Below, in pieces: positions 52,703 to 60,925 of a stretch of DNA of 64,000 nt (position 1 is the first letter of the stretch; each line of letters opens with the position of its first letter). The position numbers and the translations under genes were made by a program. This DNA is from Paenibacillus marchantiophytorum (GTDB taxonomy: Bacteria; Bacillota; Bacilli; Paenibacillales; NBRC-103111): the NCBI RefSeq assembly GCF_014640555.1, contig NZ_BMHE01000009.1:62001-126000 (forward strand), written 5' to 3'. The notes below the pieces were generated by a model, which ran no database searches, was not told where the DNA came from, and was given only the letters and a program-made list of their open reading frames with translations.

Positions 52703-53071
52703 CTAAATCGTTCTTGCCATGTTCGCCATGTTATAGTTGCTTTCAAACATAATACTTGCCGATACCATGTTCTGTCTAATCGTAAAATCAAACAAAATTT
52801 CACCATGCGTCCAGCTTTTCTTCCGTTTCAAAGATTCAATCGCCATTTTGCGAAAAGATTGATACTGCAATTCCGTCAAACCTTTCATCGGAGTTGTTGG
52901 CAGTTCACCGTCTTTGCTCTCGAACGGCAGATGTTTGATACCAAACTTTCCAATTTCATTGTTGCGAATATGTACGAATACAGTCCCCGAGTTGACATGT
53001 GACAACTCCTCTTTAATCTGCCTAAACACCAAATCAATCTGCCGCGCTAATGGGATATGCTCCAAATTCAT
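52703..53071 (-). CDS. Hypothetical protein
   Basis: 122 residues from ATG 53071 with TTTAAGGAGG in front. Not recognised. It has an N-terminal helix (ARQIDLVFRQIKEELSHV), a strand pair (GTVFVHIRNNEIGKFGIKH), a helical middle (LQYQSFRKMAIESLKRKK) and a C-terminal strand pair, and an MFESNYNMANM end, compatible with a small alpha/beta protein. No signal peptide or membrane span. It is convergent with the SASP gene and divergent from the chemotaxis gene across a 280-base AT-rich gap. Confidence 0.55.
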   Translation of the reverse strand: MNLEHIPLARQIDLVFRQIKEELSHVNSGTVFVHIRNNEIGKFGIKHLPFESKDGELPTTPMKGLTELQYQSFRKMAIESLKRKKSWTHGEILFDFTIRQNMVSASIMFESNYNMANMARTI

Positions 53072-53354
53072 TACTTTCCTCCTTAAATTATTATTTTTTA
53101 CTAAATGTGTAAATTATATGACTGTAGACCTATTATATCCATTCAAATTACACTTTTCAACAGGTTTTTTTCCAATTTTCAGCCAATTCCGGCTATTCTT
53201 TAGGTTATTTTTTTATAAATCCCAAATTTATCCTATAAAACAGACGATTATTGTCGAAATCATGTAGAATGTTTCCAAATTCAGTGTTATAATTTTCAAA
53301 CATAACCCGCATTTTCCTGCATAAATAAACAAATTTCGCGAGGAGTCGGTCAGA

Positions 53355-54614
53355 TTGGATAAAATGTCAACCCTATCGTTTAGAAAGAAGCTGCAGCTAG
53401 GTTGCTATGCACTGATTGGATTAAACTGTGTTTTCATGCTGATTCTAACGTTTGCATCGGATTGGAACCGCTTACTAGGAATTATTTTCCTGATTGTGAT
53501 TCTTGCATTAAGTTATCCTTTCATTAGGTGGTTCGAGAACCAGCTAACAGAGCCTGTGGCCGATCTTTCCCGCATTGCGCTTAATATTTCCAAAGGTGAC
53601 TTCTCTCAAAAAGTGACCATCACCTCCGATGATACACTCGGACAATTGGGGCAATCCTTCAACAAAATGATTGATAAGCTCCGCGATATTCTGAGAGATA
53701 CAGGTTCTATTTCGAAGCAAGTCTTTCAAACCAGCCGCGATATTTATGTGAAAAATGAAAACTTTCGCACGGTCCTAGAGCAAGTAAGCATTTCGGCCCA
53801 TGAGCTTGCCTCTGGTGCCGGACAAATCTCCGAGGAAGTATCCGGCGTTTCCATTACATCCAAAGACATTGAAGTGCGCATCGTCAACTACGCAAGCTCC
53901 GCCAAAGAAATGAAAGAGCGTTCAGATCAAATGATGACGCTGGTTGATAAAGGCCGCACATCTGTGGAAAGCCAGGGCGTTGGCATGAAGCGAAATGTAG
54001 AAGTCACGCAGCAAGTGTCTGATACAATCGACATGCTCGCCAAGCAAGCAGCAGGCATCTCGACGGTAACCCGATCGATTTCTGAAATTGCCGAACAAAC
54101 GAATCTGTTGTCGCTCAATGCTTCCATCGAAGCGGCAAGAGCAGGCGAACACGGCCGCGGCTTTGCGGTGGTTGCTCAGGAAGTTCGCAAGCTTGCTGAG
54201 GAATCAACCTCCCTCACCCGTGAGGTATTCGGATTCGTCAAAAGCATTGAGCAAGGAATCCAAGAAGCGATTCGCAGCATTCAAGTCAATGAAGATGTTG
54301 TTAAGAAACAGACGGTTTTGATCGATCAAACCGAAATTGTTTTTGCAGAAATCGTTGGCAGCGTAGGCTTTATTTCTGAAGAGATTACCCGCTTCGCGGA
54401 AGAGAGCGAGCAGATGTTAGCCAGCTCCGGACAAATCGCTTCGGCAATGGAGAACATTTCGGCGATTACCGAGGAATCAGCAGCAGGCACACAGGAAGTG
54501 TCAGCTTCCATGAATGAGCAAATTGCCACGGTACAAGGCATTGTCTCCCAGGCTGAAGAAATGACCCGCGTCGTCACGCAACTGCAGCAAACGATTCAAG
54601 TTTTCAAATTATAA
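53355..54614 (+). CDS. Methyl-accepting chemotaxis transducer without extracellular sensor domain
   Basis: 419 residues from TTG 53355 (GAGGAG nine bases upstream); a downstream ATG lacks a site. Two adjacent membrane spans (about residues 15-35 and 38-57) are followed by a HAMP ([47 protein letters not shown]) and a long coiled-coil signalling domain with the tip [20 protein letters not shown] and [18 protein letters not shown]. Without a periplasmic ligand domain it may sense internal or membrane signals, or partner with another protein. It signals to CheA/CheW. Confidence 0.88.
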   Translation: MDKMSTLSFRKKLQLGCYALIGLNCVFMLILTFASDWNRLLGIIFLIVILALSYPFIRWFENQLTEPVADLSRIALNISKGDFSQKVTITSDDTLGQLGQSFNKMIDKLRDILRDTGSISKQVFQTSRDIYVKNENFRTVLEQVSISAHELASGAGQISEEVSGVSITSKDIEVRIVNYASSAKEMKERSDQMMTLVDKGRTSVESQGVGMKRNVEVTQQVSDTIDMLAKQAAGISTVTRSISEIAEQTNLLSLNASIEAARAGEHGRGFAVVAQEVRKLAEESTSLTREVFGFVKSIEQGIQEAIRSIQVNEDVVKKQTVLIDQTEIVFAEIVGSVGFISEEITRFAEESEQMLASSGQIASAMENISAITEESAAGTQEVSASMNEQIATVQGIVSQAEEMTRVVTQLQQTIQVFKL

Positions 54615-54634
54615 ACCGTCTCCTCCAAACCATA

Positions 54635-54675
54635 AAAGGCTTTCCCTCACACATGCGAGGGAAAGCCTTTTTTTT
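54635..54675. terminator. Bidirectional terminator of MCP and pepF
   Basis: AAGGCTTTCCCTC, ACACATGC, GAGGGAAAGCCTT with T tract: a perfect 13-base stem. It overlaps the last codons of pepF on the opposite strand by two bases. Confidence 0.8.
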
Positions 54676-56482
54676 AGCCGTTGATTTTCGATTCGGTCAA
54701 TGCCATGAACTGTTTCACATCTTGCGCTGCCATATCGACTGCGCTCTGCCAGAAATCAGACTCCGTCAAATCAACGCCAAGATGTTTTTGCGCCAGCTCT
54801 TCCACGTTCATGCTGCCTGTATCTCGAAGCAAAGAAATGTACTTGTCTTCAAAAGCTGCGCCTTCCTGTGCCGCTCTAGCATAAATTCCCGCGCTGAACA
54901 TGTATCCAAACGTGTAAGGGAAATTATAGAAAGGGACGTCCGTCGCATAGAAATGCAGCTTAGCCGCCCAGAAATGCGGATGATAGCTGCTTAAAGCATC
55001 TTTGTAAGCCAGCTTCTGGGCATCCACCATCAGTTCATTCAATCGCTCTACACTTACAAGGCCTTGACTGCGTTCTGCGTAGAAGTTCGTTTCGAATATG
55101 AATCTGGCGTGAATGTTCATGAAGAAAGCAATCGCACGCTGGATCTTATCTTCGAGCAGAATAATTCGTTCCTCATCTGTCGAGGCGCTTTTTACTACCG
55201 CGTCCGCGACAATCATCTCAGCAAAAGTAGAAGCGGTCTCTGCCACATTCATCGCGTACTCCTGCGCCAGAGCTGGCATATCCGTCATGACATGCTGATG
55301 GTAGCCATGCCCAAGCTCATGGGCGAGCGTAGAGACGTTGTTTAAGGTTCCGCCATACGTCATGAATATGCGGGTCTCTCCCGCTACAGGGAAGGACGTA
55401 CAGAAGCCTCCGGGGCGTTTGCCTGCGCGATCTTCCGCTTCAATCCAGCGCTGCTCGAATGCTGTTGTGGAGAAAGCCGCAAGCTTAGGGCTGAAGCGCT
55501 CGAATTGCTCGATAATGAGACTTGCGCCCTCATCGTACGATATTTTCTTGGAGGAATCCCCAAGCGGCGCATCCACATCGACCCAAGCTAACTTCTCAAC
55601 ACCAAGCAGCTTCGCTTTGCGGTTCAAATAATCAACGAAAATCCCTTTGTTGCGGTCAATAACCTCCCACATCACATTCAACGTTTTCTCTTTCATCCGA
55701 TTGATCGCGAGCGGTTCTTTATGTATGCTTTTCCAACCTCTGTATTTATACACTTGAAGACGGAAACCGGCCAGATGATTGAGTGCTTCGGCGCAATAAT
55801 CTTCTTTATCCGTCCATGCTTTTTCCCATTTTTCGAATAAAGCAAGGCGTTCTTCGCGGTTCTCTGTATGCAGCTTGTTGAAAGCTTGACCGGCAGACAG
55901 CTCTACCTGTTCACCGTCGACTTCAACCGGCATGCGAAATTGACCAACGGTCGAATTATACAAATCTCCCCACCCGTGATAGCCGTCTACGGCCAAATCA
56001 TTGATTAGAGCCTCTTGCTCGGGCGGCAGCTTTTCTTGCGCTAGAGTACGACGCTCTTCCAGTGAAAAGGCAATAGCTGCAAATGGCTCTTGTCTGAGAA
56101 TTTCTGACCATACCTCATCCGGAATTCCTGTCAGCACTTGGTCGAAGCGCGTAAGAGATGACAAATGCTCAGCAAACAAGCTTTTCACTTGGCCGCTGAG
56201 CACAGGGGCCTTCTTGTCCTTCTGATTATCTGCCAGCAAACAACCAACGAAGGAATCAGCCTCCAGAATATGTGTCAAATTATGCTGCAGCAAGTCAACT
56301 AATTTCACTAACGAATCTGAATCTGCTGCCTTCTGCGGGGAAGGTGTAGCCAATACTTGCTCTTGAAAAGAAGCGATGGAAGCTTGCAGCTCTTTCAAAT
56401 GAGCTGCGAATGCGGGAGACTCGCTCCCACCTGGGAAAAAGCTTTCTAAATCCCATGTTTGATTAAGCGGTACATGCAGCAA
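54674..56482 (-). CDS. pepF: Oligoendopeptidase F (M3 metallopeptidase)
   Basis: About 602 residues when started at TTG 56482, with GGAAAGG seven bases upstream; a GTG at 56491 lies on top of the site. The zinc motif is LAHELGHGYHQH (HExxH) near residue 388, with the further Glu in AETASTFAEM about 30 residues on and the family's Tyr/His residues near the C terminus (FPYTFGYMFSAGIYA). The enzyme cleaves short peptides of 7-17 residues in the cytosol; in bacilli it can affect signal peptides and sporulation-related peptides. No signal peptide. Confidence 0.92.
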   Translation of the reverse strand: MLHVPLNQTWDLESFFPGGSESPAFAAHLKELQASIASFQEQVLATPSPQKAADSDSLVKLVDLLQHNLTHILEADSFVGCLLADNQKDKKAPVLSGQVKSLFAEHLSSLTRFDQVLTGIPDEVWSEILRQEPFAAIAFSLEERRTLAQEKLPPEQEALINDLAVDGYHGWGDLYNSTVGQFRMPVEVDGEQVELSAGQAFNKLHTENREERLALFEKWEKAWTDKEDYCAEALNHLAGFRLQVYKYRGWKSIHKEPLAINRMKEKTLNVMWEVIDRNKGIFVDYLNRKAKLLGVEKLAWVDVDAPLGDSSKKISYDEGASLIIEQFERFSPKLAAFSTTAFEQRWIEAEDRAGKRPGGFCTSFPVAGETRIFMTYGGTLNNVSTLAHELGHGYHQHVMTDMPALAQEYAMNVAETASTFAEMIVADAVVKSASTDEERIILLEDKIQRAIAFFMNIHARFIFETNFYAERSQGLVSVERLNELMVDAQKLAYKDALSSYHPHFWAAKLHFYATDVPFYNFPYTFGYMFSAGIYARAAQEGAAFEDKYISLLRDTGSMNVEELAQKHLGVDLTESDFWQSAVDMAAQDVKQFMALTESKING

Positions 56483-56636
56483 AGTGATCACCTTTCCTTT
56501 CCTCTTTTATTAAATCATAAACGATATGCGATCGGCAACGATCGTAATCTTCCTCATTGCTTCTAGCTAAAAAGTATGATTCAATAAAGTAAGTTCCTTC
56601 CACATAAATAGGAACAGAATGGTGTGAATGACAAGT

Positions 56637-56801
56637 ATGAAACCGTTACAAATTTCGCCTGAAACAGCCGTCAAACTGGCTGAGCAACTGAAAGTACCTT
56701 TAGAACATCTCATGCATATGCCACAACATATTTTACTTCAAAAATTAGCAGAGCTCGCGAAATCTTCCGCAACGGAAACTAGCGATCCAGAATCGAAGTA
56801 A
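56637..56801 (+). CDS. YycC-like small protein
   Basis: 54 residues from ATG 56637: MKPLQISPETAVKLAEQLKV, then PLEHLMHMPQHILLQKLAEL, then a Ser/Thr-rich tail. The LQISPETA...LMHMP.HILLQKL pattern is that of the YycC family, a conserved small protein of unknown function in Bacillales. It is short enough to be missed in many gene calls. The next gene starts about 58 bases later. Confidence 0.7.
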   Translation: MKPLQISPETAVKLAEQLKVPLEHLMHMPQHILLQKLAELAKSSATETSDPESK

Positions 56802-56858
56802 GCTTTGATCCCATTTGCTAATACTTGGCCCTATGACATTATCATGAAGGACATTTAT

Positions 56859-57047
56859 GTGGCCGAATGTCCTTTTTGCCAAAGCCCTAATGTGCTGCTG
56901 CCGCTGAAACTCCACGAACTGAAGTCCATTCACGAAGGCAAGAAAAAGCTGCTTGTGTTCCCTTGTTGTCATAGTAAATTGACGCTCGTTGATACAGACC
57001 GCGATTATTTATTGGCGGATACCGCAGTTCGGAATCATCAATCGTAG
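56859..57047 (+). CDS. Small zinc-ribbon-like protein
   Basis: 62 residues from GTG 56859 (AAGGA seven bases upstream); an ATG at 56844 lacks a site. CPFC near residue 4 and a CC pair near 37 look like a small metal-binding ribbon, the second pair atypical. The N terminus (VAECPFCQSPNVLLPLKLHEL) and a basic stretch follow. I do not recognise the family. Same strand and spacing suggest co-transcription with the YycC-like gene and the GGDEF gene. Confidence 0.55.
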   Translation: MAECPFCQSPNVLLPLKLHELKSIHEGKKKLLVFPCCHSKLTLVDTDRDYLLADTAVRNHQS

Positions 57048-57078
57048 CTTTCAAGCGCAAGGAGTAAACAGATCCCTT

Positions 57079-58200
57079 ATGAATGAGTACCTCGTTCCTT
57101 TGACAAGCGCATGTACTTTAGTCACACTTAATTACATTGCCATGAAAGTGCGCAGCAGGATGCTTTTCGATTCCTATGAGCAGTTCCTTGCCCCCTTGCT
57201 CACAGGTCTTGCTTGCATTATTATGATGCTCGAACCTTTGCCAGAGGCGCTTGGGCTGATCGATTTACGCTCCTTGCCAATCTTCATGGCGGGGCTGCGC
57301 TATGGGCTGCCGGTTGCCTTGTTGTCCACGGTGTTGCCTTCTGGATTTAGTTTCATTTCGCACGAAGACCATGCCTGGTTCATCATCGCTCAAGACCTGC
57401 TTGCTCCCGCGTTAATCAGTTCATTATTTCATAATAAAGAATACCGCAGCGGCTTCCTGGACATCCCTATCCGCCATGCACTCCAGATCTGCTCCTACGT
57501 TTTTCTCCTTAGACTTGTCATTTATGGATTCCTTGCGAGCAAGTTAACATGGCTTTACGCAATTGATCAGTTATTTATGCTAGCTATTATGTCAGCTGCC
57601 TTCATCGTCATCACCGTCATGGTCAATGACGAGAACAAGAGCTGGCGTCTGCAGCGCCAATTGGAACTGCAGGCGAATCAAGATAGTTTAACGAAGCTGC
57701 CTAACTTGCGCAGCTTTATGCCGATCGCTGCGAATGCGCTTCACAAACGAAGAATCTCTATCATGATGATTGATTTGGATAATTTCAAACAATACAATGA
57801 TCAGTTCGGCCATCTGGAGGGCGATCAACTGCTGAGAGACGTCAGTAGTGTTCTTAGGCAGCATATTGATGAACAGGATTACATTGCCCGTTATGGCGGG
57901 GAAGAGTTCATCCTGCTCAGCACCGAAACCAATCCTCAGCGGCTTCAAGCATATGGAGAGCGGTTATGCTTCGTTGTAATTGAAGCGTTTCTCCATAAGC
58001 GCCAACATGATTTAACATCGATCACTGTGTCCATCGGCATCTCAACGGCTGAATCGCCTGAGGCCGATCTGAAACGAGTCATCTTCGAAGCGGATCAAGC
58101 TCTATACGAGTCCAAGCATTCCGGTAAGAATCGTTCAACACTCTACACCGACATGCAAACAGCAAGCGCACCTATAGCCAATCACAAAAAGAACGCTTAA
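57079..58200 (+). CDS. Membrane diguanylate cyclase (5TM sensor plus GGDEF)
   Basis: 373 residues from ATG 57079. Six or so N-terminal membrane spans (about residues 1-195) resemble the LytS-like 5TM sensor. The GGDEF domain starts at RDVNDSLTKLPNLRS-like sequence (QDSLTKLPNLRSF) and has the metal residue region MMIDLDNFKQYND and the active-site RYGGEEFILL, a functional GGEEF. The upstream product-inhibition site RxxD is not found (DEQD in place), so no c-di-GMP feedback by the classic I-site is expected. Makes c-di-GMP; a PilZ-type protein lies at 63627. Confidence 0.88.
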   Translation: MNEYLVPLTSACTLVTLNYIAMKVRSRMLFDSYEQFLAPLLTGLACIIMMLEPLPEALGLIDLRSLPIFMAGLRYGLPVALLSTVLPSGFSFISHEDHAWFIIAQDLLAPALISSLFHNKEYRSGFLDIPIRHALQICSYVFLLRLVIYGFLASKLTWLYAIDQLFMLAIMSAAFIVITVMVNDENKSWRLQRQLELQANQDSLTKLPNLRSFMPIAANALHKRRISIMMIDLDNFKQYNDQFGHLEGDQLLRDVSSVLRQHIDEQDYIARYGGEEFILLSTETNPQRLQAYGERLCFVVIEAFLHKRQHDLTSITVSIGISTAESPEADLKRVIFEADQALYESKHSGKNRSTLYTDMQTASAPIANHKKNA

Positions 58201-58242
58201 ACCTTTCAAGGGATTTACCTTTTCCCAAGAACAGTTAAGCGT
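58191..58242. terminator. Terminator after the GGDEF gene
   Basis: GAACGCTTAA and TTAAGCGTTC form a 10-base stem around a 32-base loop that may have its own fold; a T-rich tail follows. The left arm includes the GGDEF stop codon. Confidence 0.5.
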
Positions 58243-58266
58243 TCATTTTAAATTAAAAGGCGTACA

Positions 58267-58971
58267 TTATGTAGCTTGTTTCATCTCTTCCGGGAGCTCC
58301 ATACGAATGGCCAGCATATCCTCACGGGCGATGACCCATTGTTCACGGCTTGCTCTGATCATGGCGGCATCCATGATTTTGCGATCATTGATGATCCGCG
58401 AGAACCATTTCACGGCTTCATGGAAGCGCCCTAATCTGCGATTCAGCTCACCCATTAAATACATGAGCCTGGCATTATTCAGGTCCATTCCTTCCGTCTC
58501 AAACACACTGACATAGGCGTCCAAGGCAAAAGCCAGAAACCGCTTCTCTTGCTCCCAATCTCCAGACGCCCGGTACAACCATGCCAAGTGATGAAGGAGT
58601 CCAGCAATGACACGCGCTTTCTCATCTTTGATCTGCGCACTGAGGAGAGCAAGCTTGTAGCTCTGCAAAGCATCTTCCCTCGTTCTTTCTCCGCAATAAT
58701 CGCGCATCGTCCATTTCTGCGACACATCGGTGTAGAAAGCTTGCTTTTGATCCGGCTTCCATTTATCCGAAAAGTTCTCCGAATGCGCATATCCACAAAA
58801 CGGACAGATCCTCACTACATAATAATCGGGGTTGATGTCTTTATAATGAACACAGAAATCCGCATCCGTTTTACTCGCTTTTTTGAAGCTGGGGCGAACC
58901 TTCATTGTCTTGAAGGCCTTATCGCAAAATGTGCACTTGACTGTAATTTCATATAAAGGTTCAACCATCAT
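58267..58971 (-). CDS. DUF2225 family protein
   Basis: 234 residues. The N-terminal zinc-binding region has CTFC at about residues 13-16 and CPFCGYA at about 57-63, with DFCVHYKDINPDYYVVRIC between them, the family signature. The rest is a TPR-like helical stack (ALQSYKLALLSAQIKDEKARVIAGLLHHLAWLYRASGDWEQEKRFLAFALDAY). Function unknown; conserved in Firmicutes. The start ATG 58971 has GGCGGGG upstream. It is upstream of the next gene, globin, on the same strand? The globin gene lies in front of it, so the two may be co-transcribed. Confidence 0.82.
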   Translation of the reverse strand: MMVEPLYEITVKCTFCDKAFKTMKVRPSFKKASKTDADFCVHYKDINPDYYVVRICPFCGYAHSENFSDKWKPDQKQAFYTDVSQKWTMRDYCGERTREDALQSYKLALLSAQIKDEKARVIAGLLHHLAWLYRASGDWEQEKRFLAFALDAYVSVFETEGMDLNNARLMYLMGELNRRLGRFHEAVKWFSRIINDRKIMDAAMIRASREQWVIAREDMLAIRMELPEEMKQAT

Positions 58972-59014
58972 GCAACCCCGCCTTTTTTCAAAAAAATGGT
59001 ATAGGAGCTAAGAA

Positions 59015-59407
59015 CTATTCTTCTTCGCTTGTATTAATAAAATGATAGGCAGAGCCTTTAAGCCGTTCTAATAAAAAATCCCGTAAATCCGGGGGTAGTC
59101 CTACCTCTGCCAAAGCTTCAGCCATACAGCCTAACCAAGCATCTGCTCGATCCTTTGTTATAGGGAAAGCCATATGTCTGGCTCTCATCATCGGGTGTCC
59201 ATGGGCATCCGAATACAAGGTTGGGCCACCGAAAAACTGGCTTAAAAATAGGTATTGCTTCTCAATTACGGGCTCTATATCGGAAGGGAACAGTGGCGCT
59301 AGCAAAGGATGCTGCTGCACTTTTGGATAAAAGGCATCAACAATTCGCTGAACGGTTTCTGCGCCCCCCATCAATTCGTATAACGTGCTGCGTTCACGAT
59401 CTGACAT
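59015..59407 (-). CDS. Truncated haemoglobin (YjbI-like, group II)
   Basis: 130 residues, single truncated globin. It has the LYELMGGAETVQRIVDAFYPKV start, the proximal-His region SDAHGHPMMRARHMAFPIT and the W-containing G-helix RADAWLGCMAEAL, as expected for trHbO/group II. Such proteins bind O2 or NO in the cytosol. It lies 43 bases upstream of the DUF2225 gene on the same strand, and 27 bases after a very small membrane protein gene. Confidence 0.88.
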   Translation of the reverse strand: MSDRERSTLYELMGGAETVQRIVDAFYPKVQQHPLLAPLFPSDIEPVIEKQYLFLSQFFGGPTLYSDAHGHPMMRARHMAFPITKDRADAWLGCMAEALAEVGLPPDLRDFLLERLKGSAYHFINTSEEE

Positions 59408-59433
59408 GTGAAAGACCTCTCTACTCTTGGTTC

Positions 59434-59532
59434 TTAATAGTTTTCTAAATCCTCATCCCCTGCATGCATAAGTGTTTCCCGAATGACAAACACAAACATA
59501 CAAACGAACAAACCGGCAATGATACCTGTCAT
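59434..59532 (-). CDS. 32-residue single-span membrane peptide
   Basis: Start ATG 59532 has GTGGGAGTG nearby; 32 codons encode MTGIIAGLFVCMFVFVIRET, then a short acidic tail (HAGDEDLENY). One membrane helix. The site and the length make it a plausible small gene upstream of the globin gene; no homology seen. Confidence 0.5.
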   Translation of the reverse strand: MTGIIAGLFVCMFVFVIRETLMHAGDEDLENY

Positions 59533-59631
59533 TAGAATCACTCCCACTGCCTAGGATATAAGACTTTGACTAGTTCTATTTTACCATAAAATCATGCCAT
59601 GCACAGTACCAAAGTCCAAGTTTTTTGGGAC

Positions 59632-59661
59632 GGCATGTATGTCCCATTCTCTTCATATAGT
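59632..59661 (+). promoter_or_regulatory. Sigma-E-like promoter of ylbJ
   Basis: GGCATGTA (59632-59639), 14 bases, CATATAGT (59654-59661): a partial match to the sigma-E consensus (GKCATATT and CATACAMT), 24 bases before the GTG of ylbJ. ylbJ is a sigma-E gene in Bacillus subtilis. Confidence 0.55.
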
Positions 59662-59685
59662 TGAAGAGAAGGAGGTGTCTTATCC

Positions 59686-60924
59686 GTGCAGAAACGAAAC
59701 TTCACTGCTGCGCTGCTGATGGCCTTTGTGGTGATTGCCATTATTCTATGCTTATTTGCGTTCCCTCATGACGGCCTTCGAGCCGCATTGCGCGGCGTTT
59801 CCATTTGGTGGGATGTGCTTTTCCCCGCGCTGTTCCCGTTCTTCGTCATATCGGAAATTATGCTCGGCTTCGGTATCGTCCATTTCTTCGGGACACTGCT
59901 CGACCCGATGATGCGCCCTGTCTTTCGCATTCCCGGCATCGGCGGGTTCGTGATGGCGATGGGTTTCGCAGCCGGCTATCCTGTTGCCGCCAAATTAACT
60001 TCCCAACTGTGGGAGCAGCAGTTGGTGAACCGCGAGGAAGGCGAGCGGCTTGTCGCCTTCACCACAAGCTCCGATCCCATTTTCTTGATCGGGGCCGTTT
60101 CTATCGGCTTTTTCCACGATGCCTCATTGGCCATGATACTCGCTGTAGCTCACTACGGAGGCTCCCTGCTGATTGGTCTCATGATGCGCTTCCACGGCCG
60201 CAAGAGTCTGCCGACGCCACAGAAAAGCAAGAGCGGCGGCTGGATCTTGCAAAGAGCCTTTAATGCCATGCATACTGCGCGAATTCAGGATGGCAGGTCG
60301 CTCGGAACGCTGCTCAGCCAATCCATTAAACATTCCCTTAACCTCATTTTCGTTGTAGGCGGTCTTGTCGTCTTCTTCTCCGTTGTTTTGGAAGTGCTAA
60401 CCTCGGCTCACGTTATGAATATGATATATGTTCTCATCTCATCCGTTCTACAGCTTACTGGATTGCCCAGCGAATTATCGCAAGCGGTCATGAATGGTTT
60501 GTTTGAGGTGACGCTAGGGGCCAAAGCTGCCGGTAACGCCCCGGCTGCGCTGGCGCTTTCCAGCAAAGTCGCCATCGGCGCTTTCATATTGTCCTGGGGG
60601 GGCATGTCTGTTCACGCTCAAATCGTAAGCCTGCTAAGTCATACGAACTTGCGCTACTTGCCATTCTTCGTTGCTCGGCTTATTCATGCCTTGCTCTCCG
60701 CGGCTATTGTGCTCGTAATTTGGGAGCCTATGCAGGCGTTCCGCGATGCCAAAGCGGCCTTTTTCCCGCAATATGAGCCTTCATCTCCGGTTCTCAGTTA
60801 TTTAAAGCTCATGCTGCCGGTCAGCGTATCGGTCATCTTTGGAGCTTTTACTGTCATCGCAGGGCTCTTCGCTGCATATTCCTTACTTAAACTCGTGTAT
60901 GAAAAGGTTGGTGGAACAAGATAA
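59686..60924 (+). CDS. ylbJ: Sporulation membrane protein YlbJ
   Basis: 412 residues from GTG 59686 with AAGGAGGTG in front. About ten hydrophobic spans; the nucleoside-recognition-like motifs LFPALFPFFVISEIMLGFG, MGFAAGYPVAAKLTSQLW and FTTSSDPIFLIGAVSIGF, and GAFILSWGGMSVHAQI match YlbJ. In Bacillus subtilis YlbJ is needed for sporulation and spore cortex formation. It ends one base before the alpha-glucan phosphorylase start, so the two are likely co-transcribed. Confidence 0.88.
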   Translation: MQKRNFTAALLMAFVVIAIILCLFAFPHDGLRAALRGVSIWWDVLFPALFPFFVISEIMLGFGIVHFFGTLLDPMMRPVFRIPGIGGFVMAMGFAAGYPVAAKLTSQLWEQQLVNREEGERLVAFTTSSDPIFLIGAVSIGFFHDASLAMILAVAHYGGSLLIGLMMRFHGRKSLPTPQKSKSGGWILQRAFNAMHTARIQDGRSLGTLLSQSIKHSLNLIFVVGGLVVFFSVVLEVLTSAHVMNMIYVLISSVLQLTGLPSELSQAVMNGLFEVTLGAKAAGNAPAALALSSKVAIGAFILSWGGMSVHAQIVSLLSHTNLRYLPFFVARLIHALLSAAIVLVIWEPMQAFRDAKAAFFPQYEPSSPVLSYLKLMLPVSVSVIFGAFTVIAGLFAAYSLLKLVYEKVGGTR

Positions 60925-60925
60925 T

